DNA of 64,000 bases. Origin: Sphingobium psychrophilum. Its GTDB lineage: Bacteria; Pseudomonadota; Alphaproteobacteria; Sphingomonadales; Sphingomonadaceae. Position 1 is the first letter of the stretch; each line of letters starts with the position of its first letter. The stretch covers positions 124,001 to 188,000 of the forward strand of contig NZ_JABBFV010000009.1 in the NCBI RefSeq assembly GCF_012927105.1. The letters run 5' to 3'. The notes under the pieces were generated by a model. It worked only from the letters and a program-made list of their open reading frames with translations. It was not told the DNA's origin and ran no database searches. This document shows, in pieces, positions 16,321 through 25,003 of this stretch. Position numbers and translations under genes: made by a program.

Positions 16321-16378
16321 CTTGAAAACCGCCGTGGGTGTAAGCTCACCGTGGGTTCGAATCCCACCGCTTCCGCCA
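16321..16378 (+). pseudogene. 3' half of host tRNA-Ser(TGA) (attR)
   Basis: Begins with the core CTTGAAA, then the 3' anticodon stem ACCGC, variable arm, T arm GTGGG-TTCGAAT-CCCAC, acceptor CGCTTCC and GCCA. It completes the 5' half at 11532-11570. The CCA ends one base before the kdpE stop codon, so the tRNA and kdpE are tail to tail with no gap. Confidence 0.9.
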
Positions 16379-17080
16379 TCACCCCCCCTCGCCATCCGTC
16401 CGCAGCCGATAGCCGATGCCGGGCTCATTGCCGATGATCTGCGGCCGTTGCGGATCGTCCTCCAGCTTGTGGCGCAGCGTGCGGACCAGGACGCGCAGAT
16501 ATTCGACATGATGTTCGACCTCGCGCGGCCATACCTGCGCCATGATCTGGCCGTGGGTGATGACCCGGCCGGGAAATTTCGCCAGCTGGACCAGCACGCC
16601 ATATTCCTTGGGCGTCAGATGCACTTCATGGCCACCCTTGCGCACGATCCGCGCCAGCAGGTCGATCTCCACATCGCCGACCTTGACCGCCGACACGCCG
16701 CCCCCCTTGGTCAGCCGGTTGCGCAGCGCGACGCGCAATCGCGCCAGCAGTTCGTCCGTATCGAACGGCTTGGTCAGATAATCGTCAGCACCCAGGTCTA
16801 GCGCCGCCACTTTTTGATCGGTCGCCTCGCGCGCAGACACGACGATCAAAGTGGCGTCGGACCGCTGCTTGATCAGCGGCACCAGCTCCAGCCCATCGCG
16901 ATCGGGCAGGCCAAGGTCCAGGATGACGATGTCGGGCAAAGCATCGCGCAGTTGGTCGAGCGCCTCGCGCGCATTCTGCGCTTCTACCGTCTCATAATCG
17001 GCGCGGGCGAGCGCGCTGTGGATCAGGCGGCGGATATGCAGTTCGTCGTCAACGATCAGCACTTTATGGCGTGTGGTCAT
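16379..17080 (-). CDS. kdpE: Potassium response regulator KdpE
   Basis: OmpR-type response regulator that activates the kdp operon under K+ limitation or osmotic stress. 233 residues: receiver domain with VLIVDDE and the phospho-acceptor in VILDLGLPD, Lys in LTKPFDTDEL, then a winged-helix DNA-binding domain (LTPKEYGVLVQL). ATG 17080 overlaps the kdpD stop (ATGA). Last gene of the kdp operon; its stop abuts the tRNA-Ser 3' half. Confidence 0.95.
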   Translation of the reverse strand: MTTRHKVLIVDDELHIRRLIHSALARADYETVEAQNAREALDQLRDALPDIVILDLGLPDRDGLELVPLIKQRSDATLIVVSAREATDQKVAALDLGADDYLTKPFDTDELLARLRVALRNRLTKGGGVSAVKVGDVEIDLLARIVRKGGHEVHLTPKEYGVLVQLAKFPGRVITHGQIMAQVWPREVEHHVEYLRVLVRTLRHKLEDDPQRPQIIGNEPGIGYRLRTDGEGG

Positions 17081-19743
17081 GGTCGGTCGTCCAGGGGCAT
17101 ATCCTTGATGATGCAAGTTTCGGGGATACGGATGGTGAAGCAGGCACCGGGCGGATCATCGACATTGGTTGCCTGGACGGTCAATCCCATGGCCTCGGCA
17201 AATCCCTTGACGATGGCAAGGCCTAGGCCGGTGCCATGTTTGGCGCGGTCGTTCCCCTCGATACGGGTGAAACTGTCGAATAGCCGATCTTCGGCACCCG
17301 GCGGGATGCCCGGCCCCTGGTCGATCACCGACAGAAGCAGCGCGTCGGCGGTGCGAGCGCCGCGAATGACGACGGGCGTGCCGGGATCGCCATAGCGCCC
17401 GGCATTGTCGAGCAGGTTGAGGAGGATATGGTGCAGCAGCACCGGATCGACCCGCACCAGCGGTATGTCAGGCGGAATATCGACCTTCACCTCGCGCCCG
17501 CTGAGCGATTGCCTCGTATCCTGCACGGCGCTGGCGACGGCGTCGAACAGGTCGGTCGCCTCGATCCGCATCGGCAGCGCCCCGGCCTCGACCCGCGCCA
17601 TGTCGAGCAGGTTGGCGACGAAACGGTTGAGCCGCAGCGCCTCCCCCTCGATCAGTTCCGCCAGCGGCAGCGCATGGTCGCGGCGCAATTCCTGCGCGGC
17701 CGACAGAATCGTGGTCAGCGGCGTGCGCAGATCGTGACTGACCGAAGACAGCAAGGCCGCGCGCAGCCGGTCGCGCTCGCGCACATGGCGCACGTCGAGC
17801 ATCTGTTCTTCCAGCGCCATGCGATCCAGCGCAATCGCGGCTTGGTCGAGCAGGCTGATGAGCAACGGCATCTGGTCGGGGCGCAGGGCCAGCCCGGCAT
17901 CGTCGCGCGCGATGCCGACCACGCCCAGCACACCGCGCTGGGTATGGAGCGGATGGAACAGCCAATCGGACGCGGTCAGGGTGGATGATCCGCGGCCGGC
18001 GGGCTGGACATTGTCCATCGCCCATTGCGCCGCGGCCTTCTCGATCTGCTCCATCCGGTCCTCCGGCGGAAAGGCGGCGCGCAGCGTCGGCCCGACGGCG
18101 GATGGCGTCAGCAGCACGGTGCGCACATCCAGCAGCCTTGCGATTTCGGCACAGACGCCCTGCATCAGTTCCTCTTCGCTGGCCGCGACGGTCAGGTGGC
18201 GGGAAAAGCCCGCCAGCGCCGCATTCTGTCGCGCGCTTTCGCCTGCAAGATTGGCTTGCGCGCGTACACCCGCGGCAAATTGCGCTGTCACGATGGCGAC
18301 GCCCAACAGGACCAGGATGGAAATGATATTTTCCGGGTTGCTGACGGTCAGCGTGCCGGTGGGCGGCAGGAAAAAGAAATTATAGGCCAGGCTCGACGAC
18401 AGCCCCCCGAATAATCCCGCGCGCAAGCCATAGGAGGCCGCCGCAAACATGACGGGGACGAGGTAGAGCAAGGCGATGTTGCCCAGGTCGATCGCCTCGA
18501 CCAGCAACCGACCGATCGCGGTCATCGCAACGACCGCGAGCAAGGTCATGACATAATCGGCTGGCCTGCCCCAATGACCCTTAATCGCCCTGGATCTGAC
18601 CCGCGCCGGTGCATCGTCGTCCGACGGCAGCACATGCACCGCGACCGAACCGATATCGCGCACCAGCCGGTCGACCACCGATCCGTGCCGCAGTTCGAAC
18701 CACCAGGACCGGGTGGATTTCCCGATCACGATCTGGGTCGCGCGCGCATCTGACGCGAAACGGCGCAGCCCTTCGACCACGTTGCGCGCCGGAATACTTG
18801 CCGTCGCCGCACCCAGCCGGGACGCCAGCGCCAGCGTTTCGGCCAGACCCTGCCGTTCCGCGTCGGACAGGGTCGCGCTGCGCCGGGTTTCGATATGCAC
18901 CGCAGTCCATGGCGCGCGCAGCGCGTCGGCCAGCCGCTTGGCGGCGCGCACCAGGCCCGGCGCGCTCGGCTGTTCGCTGATCGCGACCACCACCCGTTCC
19001 CCCACCGCAAAACTGCCGGCCAGCGCATGGGCGCGGACATAGTCCAGCATCTGCGCATCGACCGCCTGCGCCGCGCGCCGCAGCGCCAGTTCGCGCAGCG
19101 CCGTCAGGTTGGATTTGGAAAAGAAATGGGTGAGCGCCCGGCTCGCTTCCTGCGGGATATAGACTTTGCCGTCCTTCAGCCGCTCGATCAGCTCGTCGGG
19201 AGGCAGGTCAACGACCTCGATATCCGCATCCTCCAACACCGAATCGGGCACGGTTTCGCGCACCCTGACCCGCGTAAAGGAGGCGACGACATCGTTCAGG
19301 CTTTCGAGATGCTGGATATTCAGCGTCGAGTAGACGTCGATCCCTGCCGCCAGCAATTCCTCGACATCTTGATAGCGTTTGGGATGGCGGCTGCCCGGCG
19401 CATTGCTGTGCGCCAGTTCGTCCACCAGCGCCAATTGCGGCTGCCGCGCCAAAATGGCGTCGATGTCCATCTCGGTCAGGCTCTGATTCTGATGAGGGAC
19501 GATCCGGCGCGCGATCAACTCATGGCCATGGACCAACGCTTCCGTTTCGCGGCGGCCATGGGTTTCAACGATGCCGATCACCACATCCGTCCCCGCCTTC
19601 GCGCGCTGCGCGCCTTCTGTCAGCATCTCATAGGTCTTGCCGACGCCGGGTGCGGAACCCAGGAAGATTTTCAGACGCCCGCGGCCTTCCTGCGCGGCGG
19701 CGCGCAGAAAGGCTTCGGGGTCCGGGCGCGCTGTCTCGTTCAC
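17077..19743 (-). CDS. kdpD: Sensor histidine kinase KdpD
   Basis: Membrane sensor of K+ and turgor, partner of KdpE. 888 residues: KdpD N-terminal domain with Walker A GSAPGVGKTYEM and HSNAPGSRHPKRYQD, a universal-stress-protein-like segment, four transmembrane helices near residues 400-510, a GAF-like region, H box SSVSHDLRTPLTTI with the phospho-His, and an ATPase domain (GLGLAIVKGFAEAMG). Start is GTG 19743, overlapping the kdpC stop. Confidence 0.96.
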   Translation of the reverse strand: MNETARPDPEAFLRAAAQEGRGRLKIFLGSAPGVGKTYEMLTEGAQRAKAGTDVVIGIVETHGRRETEALVHGHELIARRIVPHQNQSLTEMDIDAILARQPQLALVDELAHSNAPGSRHPKRYQDVEELLAAGIDVYSTLNIQHLESLNDVVASFTRVRVRETVPDSVLEDADIEVVDLPPDELIERLKDGKVYIPQEASRALTHFFSKSNLTALRELALRRAAQAVDAQMLDYVRAHALAGSFAVGERVVVAISEQPSAPGLVRAAKRLADALRAPWTAVHIETRRSATLSDAERQGLAETLALASRLGAATASIPARNVVEGLRRFASDARATQIVIGKSTRSWWFELRHGSVVDRLVRDIGSVAVHVLPSDDDAPARVRSRAIKGHWGRPADYVMTLLAVVAMTAIGRLLVEAIDLGNIALLYLVPVMFAAASYGLRAGLFGGLSSSLAYNFFFLPPTGTLTVSNPENIISILVLLGVAIVTAQFAAGVRAQANLAGESARQNAALAGFSRHLTVAASEEELMQGVCAEIARLLDVRTVLLTPSAVGPTLRAAFPPEDRMEQIEKAAAQWAMDNVQPAGRGSSTLTASDWLFHPLHTQRGVLGVVGIARDDAGLALRPDQMPLLISLLDQAAIALDRMALEEQMLDVRHVRERDRLRAALLSSVSHDLRTPLTTILSAAQELRRDHALPLAELIEGEALRLNRFVANLLDMARVEAGALPMRIEATDLFDAVASAVQDTRQSLSGREVKVDIPPDIPLVRVDPVLLHHILLNLLDNAGRYGDPGTPVVIRGARTADALLLSVIDQGPGIPPGAEDRLFDSFTRIEGNDRAKHGTGLGLAIVKGFAEAMGLTVQATNVDDPPGACFTIRIPETCIIKDMPLDDRP

Positions 19744-20330
19744 CGCGCCTGCTTAGCGCCAATCGCGTCCAGCCGTCGATTCAGTTCGAACAGATTGACG
19801 CGCGCTTCGCCCAGGAAACCGAGCAAAGGTCGCTCGACGCTGCCCGCCACGAGCGACCGGACCTGTCGCGGTTCCATGCCGCGCGCCCTGGCGACGCGAT
19901 CGACTTGATAAAAAGCCGCCTCAGGACCGATATGGGGGTCGAGCCCCGAGGCGGAGGCTGTCACCAGATCGGACGGAACGGGGCGATCGGGTGTGGCAGT
20001 CTTATAGGTTGCAATATCGGCCTTCACCCGGTCGAGCAGCGCTTGGCTGGTGGGGCCAAGGTTGGAACCGGACGAGGCAAGGCCGTCATAGCCCTTGCCA
20101 GCCGCAGACGGGCGGCTGTGGAAATAGCGGTCCGATGTAAAGCCCTGGCCGACGATGGTGGAGCCGATGACGACGTCCTTGTCGCGCACCAGGCTCCCGT
20201 TCGCTTGAGCGGGAAAGAGCGCCTGCCCTATCCCCGTCAGCGCGAGCGGATAAGCGATGCCCAGCAACAGCGCGAACAGCAAGGTCATGACGAGCGCCGG
20301 GCGGACGGCGGATTTGAGGTCGGTAAACAT
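19740..20330 (-). CDS. kdpC: Potassium-transporting ATPase subunit C
   Basis: 196 residues. One N-terminal membrane helix (LVMTLLFALLLGIAYPLAL) and a periplasmic domain with the family block SRPSAAGKGYDGLASSGSN. It stabilises the KdpFABC complex. 24 nt downstream of kdpB and overlapping the kdpD start by 4 nt. Confidence 0.96.
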   Translation of the reverse strand: MFTDLKSAVRPALVMTLLFALLLGIAYPLALTGIGQALFPAQANGSLVRDKDVVIGSTIVGQGFTSDRYFHSRPSAAGKGYDGLASSGSNLGPTSQALLDRVKADIATYKTATPDRPVPSDLVTASASGLDPHIGPEAAFYQVDRVARARGMEPRQVRSLVAGSVERPLLGFLGEARVNLFELNRRLDAIGAKQAR

Positions 20331-20354
20331 ATCAAAATCTCCTTCATCGGGCGG

Positions 20355-22391
20355 TCAGGCGAGGCCCAGGCCGTTGACGACCATGTCGATCAGCTTGATC
20401 CCCACGAAAGGCGCTACCAGCCCGCCCAGCCCATAGATGGCGAGGTTGCGCGCCAGCAGCGGTCCCGCGCCGATCGGCCGGTACGTAACGCCCTTGAGCG
20501 CCAGCGGCACCAGGCAGGGGATGATGAGCGCGTTGAAGATGATCGCAGACAGGATCGCGCTCTGCGCCGTGCCCAGCGCCATGATGTTGAGCACCCCCAA
20601 CCCAGGATAGAGCACCACGAACATCGCCGGGATGATCGCGAAATATTTCGCGACGTCGTTGGCGACCGAGAAGGTGGTCAGCGCCCCGCGGGTCATCAGC
20701 AATTGCTTGCCCAGTCCCACCACTTCGATCAGCTTGGTCGGATCGCTGTCCAGGTCGACCATGTTGCCCGCCTCGCGCGCCGCCTGGGTGCCGGTGTTCA
20801 TCGCGACGCCGACATCGGCCTGCGCCAGCGCGGGCGCGTCATTGGTGCCGTCGCCGCACATCGCGACCAGCCGCCCGCCCTGCTGCTCCTTGCGGATCAG
20901 CGCCAGCTTGTCCTCCGGCGTCGCCTGCGCCAGGAAATCGTCCACCCCCGCTTCGGCCGCGATCGAAGCCGCGGTTAGCGGATTGTCGCCGGTGATCATC
21001 ACCGTGCGGATGCCCATCTGGCGCAATTCGCCGAACCGTTCGCGGATGCCGGCCTTGACGATGTCTTTGAGGAAGATCGCGCCGAGCAAACGGCCGTCCT
21101 GCGCCACCGCCAGCGGCGTGCCACCCGCGCGGGCGATCTCGTCAGTGATGCGGCGCAGTTCGTCTGCATCGTCGCTCCCGTTCGAGCCGAGCGCCTTCAA
21201 CACCGAATCCACCGCCCCCTTGATGATCCGGGTGCCGCCCGTGTCCACCCCAGAGATGCGAGTCTGCGCGGTGAACGGGATGACCTCTGCTCCCTCTGGC
21301 AGCGCCTGCGCCGTCTGGCCAAAGCGCTCTCGCGCCAGCAGTACGATCGAACGACCTTCGGGCGTCTCGTCCGCCAGGCTGGCGAGCAACGCGGCTTCGG
21401 CCAATTGCGCCTGGCTGGCACCGCCCACGGTCCGAAACTCCGTCGCCTGCCGGTCGCCCACGGTGATGGTCCCGGTCTTGTCGAGCAGTAACACGTCGAT
21501 ATCGCCCGCCGCCTCGACCGCCCGGCCCGACTTGGCCAGCACGTTGAACCGCACCAGCCGGTCCATGCCGGCAATGCCGATGGCAGACAGCAAAGCCGCG
21601 ATGGTGGTGGGAATCAGGGTGATGAACAAAGCCGCCAGCACCGCCACCGGGATCGTGCCGCCGGCATAGGTGGCAAAGCTGGGGATGGTGGCGACAGCGA
21701 TCAGGAAGATGATGGTCAGGCCGACCAGCAACAGCGTCAGCGCGATTTCATTGGGCGTCTTCTGCCGCTCGGCCCCCTCGACCAGCGCGATCATCCGGTC
21801 GAGGAACCCCTGCCCCGGATTGACCGTCACCTGCACCTTGATCCGGTCGGAGATGACGCGGGTGCCCGCCGTCACGGCGGAACGGTCGCCGCCCGCCTCG
21901 CGGATCACCGGCGCGGATTCGCCGGTAATAGCTGCTTCGTTGACCGACGCGACGCCCCATACGACCTCGCCATCGGACGGGATCAGGTCGCCTTTTTCGA
22001 CCAGCACGACGTCTCCCATCCGCAGTGCGCTGGCCGGGACGGCGTCAAAGGCGTCGCCGTCGTTTTTCTTGAGCCGCTTGGCGGTCAGTTCCGCCTTGGT
22101 GGCGCGCAGCGACGCCGCCTGCGCCTTGCCCCGCCCTTCGGCCAAAGCCTCGGCGAAGGTGCCGAACAAGACGGTCAGCCACAGCCAGACGACCAGTTGC
22201 AGCTTGAAGCCAAGGGCGAGGCTGTCCTGCCCCACCGCCAGCAGGATGGTGAGCAGAACCGCGACGATGGCGGTGGTGAACATCACCGGATTGCGGATCA
22301 GTTCGCTTGGGGACAGCTTGCGAAAGGCGTCGCCGATCGCAGGCAGGATCAGGTCGGCGGTGAAGAGCGATTTGGACGCGGTGCGTGCCAT
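20355..22391 (-). CDS. kdpB: Potassium-transporting P-type ATPase subunit B
   Basis: ATP-hydrolysing subunit of the Kdp K+ pump. 678 residues with the actuator motif TGES, phosphorylation motif DKTGTIT, and hinge [10 protein letters not shown]; about seven membrane helices. It is separated from kdpA by 75 nt that contain a palindrome (22418-22462). Expression is expected to depend on KdpDE. Confidence 0.97.
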   Translation of the reverse strand: MARTASKSLFTADLILPAIGDAFRKLSPSELIRNPVMFTTAIVAVLLTILLAVGQDSLALGFKLQLVVWLWLTVLFGTFAEALAEGRGKAQAASLRATKAELTAKRLKKNDGDAFDAVPASALRMGDVVLVEKGDLIPSDGEVVWGVASVNEAAITGESAPVIREAGGDRSAVTAGTRVISDRIKVQVTVNPGQGFLDRMIALVEGAERQKTPNEIALTLLLVGLTIIFLIAVATIPSFATYAGGTIPVAVLAALFITLIPTTIAALLSAIGIAGMDRLVRFNVLAKSGRAVEAAGDIDVLLLDKTGTITVGDRQATEFRTVGGASQAQLAEAALLASLADETPEGRSIVLLARERFGQTAQALPEGAEVIPFTAQTRISGVDTGGTRIIKGAVDSVLKALGSNGSDDADELRRITDEIARAGGTPLAVAQDGRLLGAIFLKDIVKAGIRERFGELRQMGIRTVMITGDNPLTAASIAAEAGVDDFLAQATPEDKLALIRKEQQGGRLVAMCGDGTNDAPALAQADVGVAMNTGTQAAREAGNMVDLDSDPTKLIEVVGLGKQLLMTRGALTTFSVANDVAKYFAIIPAMFVVLYPGLGVLNIMALGTAQSAILSAIIFNALIIPCLVPLALKGVTYRPIGAGPLLARNLAIYGLGGLVAPFVGIKLIDMVVNGLGLA

Positions 22392-22417
22392 GGTGATGCT
22401 CCGATTCTTTGTTTGAC

Positions 22418-22462
22418 GGATCGCTTGGGCGAAAAACCGGTGCCCACTTTTCCGCGCGATCC
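22418..22462. repeat. Palindromic REP-like element between kdpA and kdpB
   Basis: Outer arms ggatcgc and gcgatcc enclose gcgaaaaaccggtgcccacttt-like sequence that I recognise as a common dispersed palindrome in alphaproteobacteria. It lies in the kdp transcript between two genes and could set the kdpA:kdpB mRNA ratio. Genome-wide recurrence could not be checked here. Confidence 0.5.
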
Positions 22463-22466
22463 TTCG

Positions 22467-24170
22467 TTAAAACGTCTGGCCGTGGATCATCGCGAGATGA
22501 TCGGCGACGGGGCCAAGGGCTAGGCTGGGCAGGAAGGTCAGGCCGCCGACAACCAGCACGATGCCGATCAGCAGGCCGGTCCACAGCGGCCCCGTGGTGG
22601 GGAAGCTGCCCGCGGTTTCAGGCGTATAGGATTTCGCCGCAAGGCTGCCCGCAATCGCCAGCATCGGAATGATGATGAAGAAGCGGCCGATCCACATCGC
22701 AACGCCCAGCATGCCATTGTAGAAGGGCGTGTTGGCGGTCAGGCCCGCAAAGGCCGACCCGTTATTCCCGACTGCGCTGGTGAAGGCGTAGAGGATTTCG
22801 GTAAATCCGTGCGGCCCCTTGTTGAGCGGTCCTGCCAGCCCGGCCTGCGTGACGCTGGCGATCGCGGTCATCCCCAGGATCACCAGCGGCAGCACCGCGA
22901 TGGCCAGCACGGCGAGCTTGACCTCACGCGACTCGATCTTCTTGCCGACATATTCCGGCGTCCGTCCCACCATCAGCCCGGCGACGAACACGGCGAGGAT
23001 GGCGAACAGCAGGAAGCCGTAAATGCCCGCGCCGACGCCGCCGACCACCACTTCGCCCAGTTGGATATTGAACAGCGGGATCATGCCGCCCAGCGCGGTG
23101 AAACTGTCATGCATGGCGTTGACCGCGCCGCAGCTGGCCGCCGTGGTGACGACCGAGAAAAGCGCCGATGCGGCGATGCCGAAGCGGACTTCCTTGCCTT
23201 CCATATTGCCGCCGGCAACGCCCAGATTGTGCAGGATCGGGTTGCCCGCAGCCTCCTGCCAATAGGTGATGGTGACGCCCACCAGGAAGATGGCCAGCAT
23301 CGCCGCCAATATCGCCCAGCCCTGCCGCACATTGCCGACCGCCTTGCCGAACGTATAGGTCAGGCCCACGCCAATGGCGAAGATCGACAGCATCTGGACG
23401 AAATTCGTCACGGCATTTGGGTTTTCGAACGGATGGGCGCTGTTGGCGTTGAAGAAGCCGCCGCCGTTGGTGCCCAGCATCTTGATCGCTTCCTGGCTGG
23501 CCACCGGGCCAAGCGCCAGCGTCTGCTTGACGCCTTCCAGCGTCGTCACATCGACCGACCCGGCCAGCGTCTGCGGCACGCCGCTCGCGATCAGGAACAG
23601 GGCGTAGAGGATGCACAGCGGCAGCAGCAGGTAAAGCGTCACCCGCGTCATATCCGCCCAGAAATTGCCGATCGTCGTCGCGTTCCGCCGCGCAAAACCG
23701 CGGAACAGCGCGAAGGCGAGCGCAATGCCGGTCGCTGCCGACAGGAAATTATGGATCGCCAGGCCCAACATCTGTGACAGGTTCGACAGCGTCGATTCGC
23801 CCGCATAGCTCTGCCAGTTGGTGTTGGTCGTGAAGCTGACGGCGGTGTTGAACGCCAGATGCTCGCTCGTGCCCGCGAAGCCCAGCGGATTAAGCGGCAA
23901 CAGCCCCTGCAAGCGCAAAACCGCATAGGTGAAGAGCGCGAGCATGAAGTTGAAGAGCAGCATGTGCACGGCATAGCGCCGCCAGCCCTGCTCCTGCGTC
24001 GGGTCGATCCCCGACAGGCGATAGAAGCCCCGCTCGACCGGGCCGAGCACGGCATGCAGCGGCGTGCGCCGCCCTTCGTACAACGCGAACAGCCACAGCC
24101 CGACCGGCTTCGTAAGCGCCAGTAATATGCCGACAAAGGCCGCGATCAGCAGCCATCCCTGGAAGGTCAT
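22467..24170 (-). CDS. kdpA: Potassium-transporting ATPase subunit A
   Basis: K+-selective channel-like subunit, 567 residues, ~10 membrane helices. Four selectivity-loop regions are recognisable, for example [33 protein letters not shown] and [13 protein letters not shown]. 12 nt downstream of kdpF. Confidence 0.97.
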   Translation of the reverse strand: MTFQGWLLIAAFVGILLALTKPVGLWLFALYEGRRTPLHAVLGPVERGFYRLSGIDPTQEQGWRRYAVHMLLFNFMLALFTYAVLRLQGLLPLNPLGFAGTSEHLAFNTAVSFTTNTNWQSYAGESTLSNLSQMLGLAIHNFLSAATGIALAFALFRGFARRNATTIGNFWADMTRVTLYLLLPLCILYALFLIASGVPQTLAGSVDVTTLEGVKQTLALGPVASQEAIKMLGTNGGGFFNANSAHPFENPNAVTNFVQMLSIFAIGVGLTYTFGKAVGNVRQGWAILAAMLAIFLVGVTITYWQEAAGNPILHNLGVAGGNMEGKEVRFGIAASALFSVVTTAASCGAVNAMHDSFTALGGMIPLFNIQLGEVVVGGVGAGIYGFLLFAILAVFVAGLMVGRTPEYVGKKIESREVKLAVLAIAVLPLVILGMTAIASVTQAGLAGPLNKGPHGFTEILYAFTSAVGNNGSAFAGLTANTPFYNGMLGVAMWIGRFFIIIPMLAIAGSLAAKSYTPETAGSFPTTGPLWTGLLIGIVLVVGGLTFLPSLALGPVADHLAMIHGQTF

Positions 24171-24182
24171 GATTGCCCCTCC

Positions 24183-24272
24183 CTAAAAGCGTTCGGGCCG
24201 TGCAAGCACGGCGGCGAGGTAGCCAAGAAGGCCGAGCGCGGCGATCGCCGCAAGCCAGAGGTCGATGGTCAT
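24183..24272 (-). CDS. kdpF: Potassium-transporting ATPase subunit F
   Basis: 29-residue single-helix peptide (MTIDLWLAAIAALGLLGY start, ending LARPERF). The length and the terminal RPERF-type tail match KdpF, a stabilising subunit of KdpFABC. It lies 12 nt upstream of kdpA. Confidence 0.9.
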   Translation of the reverse strand: MTIDLWLAAIAALGLLGYLAAVLARPERF

Positions 24273-24285
24273 GATGGCTGCCTCC

Positions 24286-24369
24286 TCACGCATGGTCGCA
24301 AAGCGCGACATAGCCAAGGCTGGCCGCCGCCAGGCCGAAGGTGAGGCCGATCCAGAGGATGTCCTGCAT
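24286..24369 (-). CDS. 27-residue membrane peptide leading the kdp operon
   Basis: Starts MQDILWIGLTFGLAAA and ends ALCDHA; one hydrophobic helix plus a short polar tail. GGGAGAA precedes the ATG. It ends 13 nt before kdpF. Similar unnamed short frames occur ahead of kdpF in other alphaproteobacteria as far as I recall. It could be an extra Kdp subunit or a leader peptide; no function is proven. Confidence 0.75.
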   Translation of the reverse strand: MQDILWIGLTFGLAAASLGYVALCDHA

Positions 24370-24516
24370 GAAAATTCTCCCGCACGCCGTCGCCGCGGAA
24401 GGCGGCAGGATCGGCTACGGGACGTCACCTAGTGCGTGGGTGCAGTGGAATGCGAGACGAGGACTATGCCACCGCCATAGTATTTGCGTATGATTCGGAG
24501 TCTATCGCGCCATCGC

Positions 24517-24873
24517 TTAGGCGTAGCTGCCGGGGCCGACCCGATGCAGCGTGATGGGTGGATGATCAACGGCATGAACGCGCGATTCGGTAATGACGGC
24601 GAGTGGGTCGATGGCATGGCTGAGCAACAGGCCGCAGCGATCCGGCCCTTCCCAGATCACCGTGCCGCATACCTCCAGCCCGTCGGCGATCAACGTCACC
24701 CGCTCGCCGATCGTTGGGAGCCATGCGCCGGCGATCAGCGCGCCATAGATGGAGATGTTGCGGATCGTAACGGGCTGGCTGATCCCGTCCCAGTGCAGCG
24801 TCGCCCCGACCTCAGCGGCGAAGCGGCTTTCGCGGCGGCGTTCGGCGCGGGCGCGATAGGAAATGCTGTCCAT
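24517..24873 (-). CDS. PilZ domain protein
   Basis: 118 residues from ATG 24873 with GGGAGAGAAGG upstream. The PilZ c-di-GMP-binding pattern is visible: an Arg-rich start (RAERRRESRF) and later NISIYGALI in place of the canonical DxSxxG. Probably a c-di-GMP effector or degenerate relative. It lies 147 nt upstream of the kdp leader on the same strand, in a gap that should hold the kdp promoter. Confidence 0.8.
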   Translation of the reverse strand: MDSISYRARAERRRESRFAAEVGATLHWDGISQPVTIRNISIYGALIAGAWLPTIGERVTLIADGLEVCGTVIWEGPDRCGLLLSHAIDPLAVITESRVHAVDHPPITLHRVGPGSYA

Positions 24874-24973
24874 GGCCTTCTCTCCCGGTATGCCCCCCGG
24901 AGTCAGGCCACATTCGGCGGGCAAAGTTGCCAAAAGACTAAGCCGACTGGTTAACGATCGGTTGGGCGCGAAA

Positions 24974-24997
24974 GGGGGGCAGACCTTGCCCGCCCCC
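24974..24997 (-). terminator. GC hairpin after secA
   Basis: On the minus strand GGGGGCGGGC-aaggtct-GCCCCCC followed by tttcgc, just past the secA stop. Strong stem but short T-run, so termination is plausible rather than certain. Confidence 0.5.
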
Positions 24998-25003
24998 TTC
25001 AAT

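Larger units (their letters stand above)
11564..16327. mobile_element. 4.76-kb integrative island in tRNA-Ser(TGA) carrying a spare tRNA and an R-M-like gene pair
   Basis: Bounded by a 7-bp direct repeat CTTGAAA (11564-11570 and 16321-16327), which is exactly the anticodon loop of the split host tRNA-Ser. Contents left to right: complete tRNA-Ser(TGA), C5 DNA methyltransferase, convergent HNH endonuclease, three or four small unknown genes and a tyrosine integrase next to the right end. No mobilisation, replication or capsid genes and no obvious excisionase. Codon usage is less GC-biased than in the flanking mltB and kdp genes. The predicted circular attachment site is cccagcaaaCTTGAAAgcta. 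Confidence 0.88.
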
